From Dromiciops gliroides (lineage: Eukaryota; Chordata; Mammalia; Microbiotheria; Microbiotheriidae), in the NCBI RefSeq assembly GCF_019393635.1, contig NC_057867.1:1196527-1260526 (forward strand): DNA of 64,000 nt, written 5' to 3'. This document shows, in pieces, positions 56,721 through 64,000 of the stretch. The first letter of the stretch is position 1, and every line of letters begins with the position of its first letter. The translations under genes and the position numbers were made by a program. The notes below the pieces were generated by a model that saw nothing but the letters and a program-made list of their open reading frames with translations, was not told where the DNA came from and ran no database searches.

Positions 56721-57680
56721 TTAACTTCCTCCAGCTGTGCTCATCAGTGAGCAATGTGAGCAAGAGCTGAGGAGATGGATGGTGGGGATTGCCAAGGGGT
56801 GAGCAGTGAGAGTAAGGACATCTATGTTGCAGTCCCCTATCAAAGGGCAGGGATGGGAGACTGGGCAGGAGGAAGAAGGTGCTGTGGTCCAGCTTGCCTG
56901 GAAAGGACGGGTGCCGAATAAATAAATATCTGGGATAGGCTGGAACCAGATGCTAGAAGTTAGTCACTGAAAGCAAGAGTGCATGAATGAACACATGGTT
57001 AAATGCACGAAGGAGAAAATTCCCTAAGCACTTGTGAAGTGCCTACTGTGTGCCAGCACACTGTGGATTCAAAGACAAAAACCTAATCTCCCTTGACCTC
57101 AAAGAGCTGACTCCACCAGGGGCTACAACATCTGGTCATAGCTAGTCTGATAGCCAGGCCGGGAGGGAGCAGGTGTTTAACCAAGGTCATAGAGATGGGA
57201 CAGTCTGAAGAGGGCTTTGCACCCCGGTTTTTATCTCTCCAAGTCCAGCATGGGACCTCCCCACCCCGCCCAGCACACAGCTCTGGGCCTCGGGTCGGGA
57301 AGACCTCCTCAGACACCAAATGCCGCACAGCATTAGTAAGAGCATCTCCCTCCCAGGGTTGTTGTGTAAGGAGCTTATGAATGCCTGCTTGTGCGCCCCC
57401 TTTGGGGTGTTATGGCCTCTTCTCTCCCTGCCTCCCTCCCTCGGGCAATGCAGGGAAGAAAGAGAGTCCAGATTGAGGCCGGACCTCGGCTTCCTAGGGT
57501 GCTAATCCGGGCGCTGGTGCCTAATTGGGGTTTGGCCTGCGGCGGGCGGGGGAGGGGGGGCAGAAGAATGGGTACAAGAGTTTGGAGGAGACGCACCCAA
57601 AGCCTCTAGGGGGAGTCGTAGACCTAAGCACGGGGTTAGAAAGGATAGATAGAGCACAGGGAGATTTCTATTCGCCGTGT

Positions 57681-57752
57681 TCCCATATGGTCTAGCGGTT
57701 AGGATTCCTGGTTTTCACCCAGGCGGCCCGGGTTCGACTCCCGGTATGGGAA
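57681..57752 (+). tRNA. tRNA-Glu (TTC)
   Basis: A complete 72-base tRNA: acceptor arm TCCCATA/TATGGGA, discriminator A, A box 'tggtctagcgg', anticodon loop TTTTCAC with anticodon TTC between CCTGG and CCAGG, and T arm CCGGG-TTCGACT-CCCGG with B box 'ggttcgactcc'. All stems pair. No CCA is encoded, as usual in eukaryotes. It equals the common mammalian tRNA-Glu-TTC sequence as I recall it. A T-run terminator follows. Confidence 0.97.
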
Positions 57753-57758
57753 GGTTTG

Positions 57759-57770
57759 TTTTTTTTTTTT
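57759..57770 (+). terminator. Pol III terminator of tRNA-Glu
   Basis: A T-run of 12 begins seven bases past the tRNA end. Confidence 0.9.
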
Positions 57771-58151
57771 AAACCCCGCCTTGATTGCTATCCGGGGGCG
57801 GGCGCAGCGAGCGCCAGAATGTTGCAGAAAGCGCGAGGTCGGGGGAGGAGCAGCTGGGGGCACTTCTTGGAGGAAGGTGCCCTGAGGCAGAGCGCGTGGC
57901 CGGAGAGGAAGAAGGGTGGAAGGCAAAGGAGGCCACCCCAAGCCCAGGCAGCCCAGGAAGAGACGAAGTCCATAGAATGCTGTGGGTCTCTTTCCCAGGG
58001 TTGTTGTGAAAAGGGAAGAAAACTTGCATGCCCGGTGCCCAGCTTCCGAGGCAGGGGAGTCGGGGGAGAGAGGAGGAGACCGTGGAGCGAAGGCTCCGTT
58101 TCCCCCTCCCCGGGCCTTAGGCCAGCAGTCCCCCCAACCCCCCCCCCCCCC

Positions 58152-58160
58152 AAAAAAAAA
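58152..58160 (-). terminator. Pol III terminator of second tRNA-Glu
   Basis: A run of nine T on the minus strand ten bases past the tRNA end. Confidence 0.85.
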
Positions 58161-58170
58161 GCGCTTGCTC

Positions 58171-58242
58171 TTCCCATACCGGGAGTCGAACCCGGGTCGC
58201 CTGGGTGAAAACCAGGAATCGTGACCGCTAGACCATATGGGA
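58171..58242 (-). tRNA. tRNA-Glu (TTC), variant copy
   Basis: Same length and anticodon as the plus-strand copy at 57681. Three differences: two in the D arm (TTAGG becomes TCACG) and one next to the T stem (CGGCC becomes CGACC). The acceptor, anticodon and T stems and the B box are intact. The D-arm change G to C weakens a D-stem pair, so this copy could be less stable or a pseudo-tRNA. The two genes are inverted, 418 bases apart and transcribed towards each other. Confidence 0.88.
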
Positions 58243-58659
58243 GAACTGCCAGCATCTTGATTTCTCCAAATGTGGACTAAGTGCGCCTCCGGCCCCGCAG
58301 CGCCCCCTGCCGCCGCTGGGGCGCTCCGCACGGCCTGGCCCTGCCCCGCCCCACCCCCCCCCCCCATCCGAACAGGGCTCACCCTGACCGCCGCTTCCCA
58401 AGGTTGTTGGGATAACCGCACGAGCTGTTCGCACAGCACAAAGCACAATGCCTGGCGAGTAGCAGGCACCATAGAAACTCTCATTCCCGTGACCCAGGCC
58501 AAACTTTCTGCTCGCACCAGCGAGGCCATCCCTGCCATCCCTTCCGTCCTCTGCCATCTCCGGCTTCCTAACCGCCCTCTCCCAAGCTGGCACCGAGGAG
58601 TGGCTTCTGGATTCTCAGCTTTCTTGACCCTGGCAGTCACCATGTTCCACCTCTAGCTT

Positions 58660-59110
58660 TCTCTCCTGGTCCTTCTCAGTCTCCTTTGCTGAGTTTCCCC
58701 CAGGTCACATCCACCACCCCGGAGTGTCGCCCAGCTCAGTCACCATTTCTATGCAGATGATACCGTTATCTCTATGTCCATTCCTAACTTGCCTCCTTCC
58801 TCTTCAACTAGATGCTCCAGAGGCATCACCAACCTAGCAGGTCCATAGCCTCTCCTCAAGTCCCAGTTTGTGAGGGCCTCACTCCCCTCCCAGTTCCTAA
58901 GGCTCACGACCCGGGTCAGCCAGGACTCCTCCCTCACACTACCCTCGGCATGCCCAATCTGCTGTCAAAATCTTCTTGTTTTGATCTTCACAACCCTTCT
59001 ATAGGACCCCTCTCTCCGGCTACACGAAGCCCTATGCCTCACGCCCCGACTGTTGTGTCTCCTGCCTGGGCTCCTTCCCACTCCAAGCAATCAAGCGACA
59101 TTTAGTAAGC
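58660..59110 (+). mobile_element. L2-clade LINE fragment
   Basis: 'tttctatgcagatgataccg' encodes 'FYADDT', the RT active-site block, and is followed by L2-like pyrimidine-rich text. Decayed. Confidence 0.6.
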
Positions 59111-59439
59111 AGGCACTGTGCCTTAGCACGATGGCAAAAGCCAGCCCCCATAACTCTCCTGAAAGTTTGCAGTTGGATCTTTCTTTTCCTGAAAGCTCCA
59201 CCTAGTACAGATAGATAATGCTAGATAGGAGGCTAGGCTGGAGGAAGGATCTTAAAAATGATCCTTGAAGACCCGACTTGGGAAAAGAAGTCTTTCTGTG
59301 TCTCTTGACAAGATCAGAGACAGCTCAGACAGAAAAAAAGCTCGATCTCCTATTTAAGAAAAGCTCCTGACATAAGATACAAAGTGAATAAAAAATATTT
59401 AAAGTTGTAGTACAAATTTAGCCCCAACATTACAACCAT

Positions 59440-59600
59440 TCCTTATTACTAATAGGCAGTTAAGTGGAGCAGCCTTGGAGTCAGGAGGACCTGAGTTCAA
59501 ATATGACTGTACTTAGTTAGCTACGTAACCCTAGGCAAGTCACTTCACCCTGTTTGCCTCCTGCAAGGAGAAGGAAATGTATCTCTACCAAGGAAACTCC
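59440..59600 (+). repeat. Diverged CORE-SINE
   Basis: 'cagttaagtggagcagcctt' with an internal deletion, then 'ggagtcaggaggacctgag' and 'ctaggcaagtcacttcaccc'. Confidence 0.8.
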
Positions 59601-60790
59601 AGTATTGTCCTTGTGTGAAAACTAGCTTTTTGACCAAGTGCTCGGATCACACTTGCAGACTTCTTTGTCATTTTATATACATTTACCTATCTTGCACACA
59701 GTGACATTCTGCGAACACCAGACCCATTTAATTTATGAATTTCAACAAATTCAGAAATGCGTAGGACCACATGTACCAAGGGATGGAGGGGAAGTGATCT
59801 TTGCAGGTTTCTTCTACTGAGTAATAAAATACTGAATTCTGCTTTTACTGAAAATGTATCTTCTCAGACAAGGAAGCTACTGGCTTTGTAGTTTTCATTT
59901 GTAAAGCCATAAAAATATGTTCCTTAGAATGCTAATATTTTACTGAGCCATCCGTTGTTCTCCAGAGTGTTGAGTTAATGCTTTAAAATTTCATTGAAAC
60001 CTTCCTGACCCATTATGTGGTTTAACAAGGAGTTCTATTTCTGATCATCCTGAGGACCACAATTATTTCCCTTCTCTTTTCCCAGTGTACAGAATGTACC
60101 TCCAGGAACAGCGGTTTAAATTGTTTTGTGAAGGAGGTGGGGAGCATTCATTTCCTCTTTATCTTTACATTTTAAAAAATCATGATTTAAAAGTTTCTTG
60201 ACAATGAAAACAATTCTCTATGTGAAATCCTCAATCCAATGAGACCTTATAACCAATCACTAAAAAAAACAAACGGTTATGAAAACATCCAAACCCTGTG
60301 TATTTAGGCATTTCTATGAGTAGATATCTGTGACTATTCAAACGTGCCTGAAAAGCATTCAGTAGTTATTTGTTAAAACCCCAGAAAAAATGGAAAAGAT
60401 CTCATTTAAGACTTTGATCTTTACTAGGCCCTTTCCATGGTTTTTTTCATTTGCATAACAGCTGAAGTTCTAAGGCTGGTGATACAATTACAACTCTTAC
60501 AAATCCTTTAAGCATATTCTTTTATCCAATGGAAAAAGTATTTGAAAACCAATCACATATATCTTGGTTCTCAAATGGAAACAGTCTAACCTTGTTGCTT
60601 TTCCCAAAGTGAAGTTTCCTAACCATTAAGCATTAAAGTCTTTTGCATCTTTTATTCTCATATTCAGTTAAGATGTAATACTGTATGGAAATGATCTGAT
60701 ACATGACTATATGACAATTAAACCAATGAGCCTAAAATGGATTTGTCTTAGTTGCCTAGGCCAGGAAGTTGAAATAAGTCATGGTCACAA
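59601..60790. other. AT-rich intergenic sequence, no repeat or gene recognised
   Basis: About 1.2 kb free of recognisable repeats, unusual for this window. Short open frames only. Confidence 0.45.
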
Positions 60791-60797
60791 ATTCTTT

Positions 60798-60928
60798 TTT
60801 TTTTTTTTTGGTGAGGCAATTGGGGTTAAGTGACTTGCCTAGGGTCACACAGCTAGTAAGTGTAAAGTGTCTGAGGTCGGATTTGAACTCAGATCCTCCT
60901 GAATCCACTGCACCACCTAGCTGCCCCC
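60798..60928 (-). repeat. CORE-SINE, antisense
   Basis: Antisense copy with target duplication 'ggtcacaaattctt'. Confidence 0.93.
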
Positions 60929-61059
60929 ACGGTCACAAATTCTTAACGGGAAAATTGTAAAGCAAATTTATCATTATGGCAAATCAGAGATTCTTGATGG
61001 TTGTAACAAGAAGTTCCGTTATAAAACACTGACAATTCTCCTGCTGTGGTCAGTGAAAT

Positions 61060-61707
61060 TTGCCTAGAAAAGAGGAAGGAGGCCAGAAGATTAAGAGGAC
61101 GGACAGAAAGGGGGCTGCTACCAGGACGCTAGAGAAAGCGAGAAAGGGCTTTCCAGTTAGAAAGTAGTAAGGGAGGCCGGATGATTAAGACAACGGAGAG
61201 GGAGGTTGGAGAAAGCGAGAAAAGGCCACGATACAGAGACGCTAGAGACGCCAGGGGGTTGGCAACAGAGGTGAGGACGCTAAGGAGCTTTTCAGGGGGG
61301 TCGACAAAGTGAAAGGAGCTTGGAGTTAGAAGAAAGCAGATGAGCAGTGAAAGCACAGGGAAGCTGGAGTGAAGGAGTGAAAGTTGGAGAAAGCTGGAGC
61401 GTGCCCTAAGGCAAGAGGCGGCTAAGGCCCTTATTGTATTAAAAGCAGACAGGTCGTATAATTTGCATTTCTTAACCCTTATCGTTTACATTGATTTTTA
61501 TAAATAAATTCTGCTTTGATTATTTAATTAAGAGGCTTCTTGTTTGCTTATCAATTTTGGGAGTAGAGCAGTGTGGAGAAATTTTATAAACGGCCCATAT
61601 TAAATTAATAGCAGTCAAATAACCAGCCAGTCAAAAGTTCCCAGATTAGTCTTCCAGTAAGATTAGGCCCCCCAAATTAGGCAAGTAGTTAATAAAATAT
61701 TTCTACA
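61060..61707 (+). repeat. LTR (family A), sense copy
   Basis: From about 61085 it parallels the minus-strand LTR at 55898-56584: 'aggggggtcgacaaagtgaa', 'gattatttaattaagaggc', 'gcttatcaattttggga', and ends 'tttctaca'. The 5' edge is uncertain. No primer-binding site follows. A fossil. Confidence 0.7.
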
Positions 61708-61956
61708 CCGTGGAGGTGTGTTTTTGGGGTTTACACGTCATAAGGTGAGCTGGGGACAAATTTGGCCTTTTCTGTGCATGTTGCTGATGTGGGATGGATT
61801 TAGGGTCAAATTGATGGTGAGTCATCCCAAAAGAATGACAAGACTCAGTGACTCAGTTTCCCAAGTTTTATTGCAATACTGTGAGTGAACACAGGGAGAG
61901 AAACAGAAAAGTGGAAAGGTATCTCTCGAATAGGGAAAGAAAAGAGAGTTATATTT

Positions 61957-62376
61957 TGTTAACCTGGAAATTAAGGAAACAATCAATATAGGAGAAATAA
62001 GGTCTTTAATCGAGGCAGAGGAGCTATAGCTTGTGGTATCGCAAAGCTCGGAAGCTAGGAATACCCAAACATGGGAACCCAGGACAGGGTATTTTTGAGG
62101 TAACAGAACAGAGGGAGCTATGAAACTGTCCTAGGGAAAAGTAAGTTTCTCACAGACAGAAACTATTTAATGGAAATGAACCTTTTTTACATAATAACCT
62201 TAAAGTCCAGGAAGTAAGCTTGGGAATCTTTGGGAGGGGATAGTTTGTTTGGGGGAAGGTCCATAAGCAATCAAGAGTCTGGAAATGACAAAGATTGGTC
62301 AGCCCCAGGCAATTCATTTGTCTGGGAAGGGCAGACTGGGTGGGGAACCAGTTCTCAGTAAATTTTGTAGTTCTCA
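61957..62376 (-). repeat. Solo LTR (family B)
   Basis: Minus-strand TGAGAACTACAAAA to GTTAACA, flanked by 'attt' on both sides (4-bp target duplication). Closely matches 44137-44789. Confidence 0.82.
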
Positions 62377-62461
62377 ATTTATAGTATGGATAAATTGATT
62401 ATCAGTCTCATTATAATAATCTCCACCTCAGGGAGGTACAGGGGAGGGCTTATCCTTTTTT

Positions 62462-62602
62462 TTCTTAGGGCAATGGGGGTTAAGTGACTTGCCCAGGATC
62501 ACACAGCTAGTTATGTATCAAGTGCCTGAGATCGGATTTGAACTCAGGTCCTCCTGAATCCAGGGCCAGTGCTTTATCCACTATGCCACCTAGCTGCCAG
62601 GG
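62462..62602 (-). repeat. CORE-SINE, antisense
   Basis: Antisense copy from 'agggcaatgggggttaag' to 'gccacctagctgcc'. Confidence 0.92.
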
Positions 62603-62745
62603 AGGGCTTATCCTAATTTGGAGTTCCTGGGGGCTTGAACCCACCCCAGAGGGGGTACCTTTTTCCGTGGAGGTGTGTTTTGGGGGTTTACGTGTCATAA
62701 GTTGAATCTGGGGACAAATTTAGCCTTTTCTGCGCATGTCACCTT

Positions 62746-63344
62746 TTGATTCCCATGTCTAGTTTCAAAATATTTTCATTTATCAGTTTGAATTTCCATG
62801 CCCTGTCTGTGTATCATTGTTATAGTTAAGGGATCTTAAGTATGACCTGCCTCTTTATGCTTTTGTGATGAGTGGTGATTAATGTGGGTAACAAGAACCT
62901 AGGCCCTGACTTGTATGAATGAAGGCCCAAATCTTAAGTTATTCATTAATCCCTTTCAGAACCGGGGCCTGTAAGTTATAGCCCCTCTTGGAGCTCAGAT
63001 CTAAATTAGAGCTGGGGTCTTAAGTCTGTCTGTTAACCCTTTTTTTTTTGCCTCCTACATCACTTGGAGAGCATGAGAAATCTCAAAATTGACTATCTGA
63101 GGAAGCAACAAATACTTCTCTAAACAGAATGATTTTGAAAGGCCCGGAAATCTTCCTATTAGTTTATCTAAATGAGATATAGGAGTTAACTTGATGTTTT
63201 CTGCAATACATTTTTAGCGTTTCTTTTGACTGATGTCGTTTTATTATACAGTTTCAATCAACTGCAAAACGTACACTTTTCTCTGGTGAAAATGCAACTT
63301 TCGAGGTTTCTTGTGAGGAAAATCGTTCTCCAGGTTTGATTTTT
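62746..63344. other. Intergenic, no gene recognised
   Basis: No coding or repeat identity could be assigned. Confidence 0.4.
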
Positions 63345-63445
63345 TTTTGGGGGGGGGGGCAAGTGTCTGAGGTCAGATTTGAACTCAGGTCCTCCTGGAT
63401 CCAGGGTCAGTTCTTTATCCATTGCACCACCTAGCTGCCCCCTCC
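63345..63445 (-). repeat. CORE-SINE, antisense, shortened
   Basis: A G-run replaces the tail region, then 'caagtgtctgaggtcagatt' to 'ccacctagctgcccc'; 'ctccaggtttgattttt' before and 'ctccagtttgattttta' after are the target duplication. Confidence 0.9.
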
Positions 63446-63589
63446 AGTTTGATTTTTAAGACCTTGCACGTGTCCAAGCCTATTCTAAAGCCCTTTGGGT
63501 GACTTCGCTTCTGATTTACCTCAGCAATCAATCTGCACTAAATTATTCGCGTTAGAACCCGCTTATTTGCCAACCGTTTCCTCTGGGAT

Positions 63590-64000
63590 TCCACCAGGAT
63601 GGAGAGAAGGGCCCCCACGTCCAGGTCCCCCCCCCCTTTCTCCACTTCTCAGGGCTGATCCGGGTCTAGTGGGGGAAACGACCTTCTTCCCGGTCTTCCC
63701 TGGGGGAAAGGGACGGGGACCGGGGCGGGGCCACGGACTCGGCCCCTCCTCCCCTTCTCTCTCCCTCTGCACCCCCAAGCCGGCGGGGACGGGTCGCAGC
63801 ACTGCCTCCTGCCAATGGGCGCACGCAGGAAAGGTGACGGGCGGGGCTCCGAGGGGAGGCGTTTTCAGTTTCCGCCCCCTCGCGCTCCTCTGCTGCCATG
63901 ATGGGGGGGGGGACGCGGCGGGGGTAAGGAGGGGGACAAGGGCAGGAGAGGAGAGGGGAGGAAAGTAGTACTCTCCCTTCACGTTGTGGTTGAGGGTACA
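63590..64000 (+). promoter_or_regulatory. CpG island with a possible first exon
   Basis: GC-rich with a CCAAT box (63812-63816) and GC boxes. An ATG at 63898 opens a short frame that meets a good donor (gtaagg) at 63924. If real, a gene starts here and runs out of the window to the right. Product unknown. Confidence 0.4.

Larger units (their letters stand above)
61709..62745 (-). repeat. Composite of older LTR-like sequence with insertions
   Basis: An antisense block with AATAAA on the minus strand near 61870 is split by the family B LTR (61957-62376) and a SINE (62462-62602, with 'gggagggcttatcct' duplicated). Its two ends, 61709-61790 and 62663-62745, are direct repeats of each other ('ccgtggaggtgtgtttt'). 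Confidence 0.6.

Noticed and set aside
57699-58643. A 314-codon minus-strand open frame
   Set aside because: It runs through both tRNA-Glu genes and a GC-rich region, and shows no known domain; a chance frame.

Overview
The window is nuclear DNA of a mammal, almost certainly a marsupial. It holds spliced vertebrate genes with CpG-island promoters, and about thirty copies of a CORE-type SINE (head 'ggcagctaggtggcgcag', core 'gtgtgaccctgggcaag') that is abundant in marsupial genomes. Marsupial-type Mar1 SINEs, L1, L2 and RTE-clade LINEs and several LTRs are also present. I cannot name the species from sequence alone.

Layout. 1-300: CpG-rich flank, probably the promoter of the next gene to the left (MBD1 if human synteny holds). 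1338-7418 (-): complete CXXC1 (CFP1), promoter at 7.4-7.8 kb. 7.9-12.6 kb: repeats (SINE, LTR-like, L1). 13074-31068 (-): SYCE1L, 12 coding exons across 18 kb, its last intron swollen by L1, L2, an LTR and SINEs. 31.6-32.2 kb: CpG island. 34289-38663 (-): complete MON1B with a strong CpG-island promoter to 39.7 kb and possible divergent exons at 39.6-40.1 kb. 40-47.6 kb: a repeat desert containing one antisense L1 split by many younger insertions. 47.7-48.9 kb (+): the last exons of PTPN18 only; its phosphatase domain was not found. 50759-52642 (-): complete IMP4, head-to-head with CCDC115 (+, 53.07-54.04 kb), whose N-terminus is unclear. 54.1-63.5 kb: intergenic, with two tRNA-Glu genes in inverted orientation lying between two related LTRs that are also inverted. 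63.6-64 kb: a GC-rich island, possibly the start of a gene running off the window.

The genes are not one pathway. CXXC1 recruits SET1 complexes to CpG islands, SYCE1L is a synaptonemal-complex-like coiled coil, MON1B activates Rab7, IMP4 matures 18S rRNA and CCDC115 serves V-ATPase assembly. In human they lie on three chromosomes (18q21, 16q23, 2q21). Finding these blocks side by side, with a headless PTPN18 at one junction, is the main genomic surprise. Exon phases were worked out by hand and close in frame for CXXC1 (620 aa), SYCE1L (327 aa), MON1B (566 aa) and IMP4 (290 aa).
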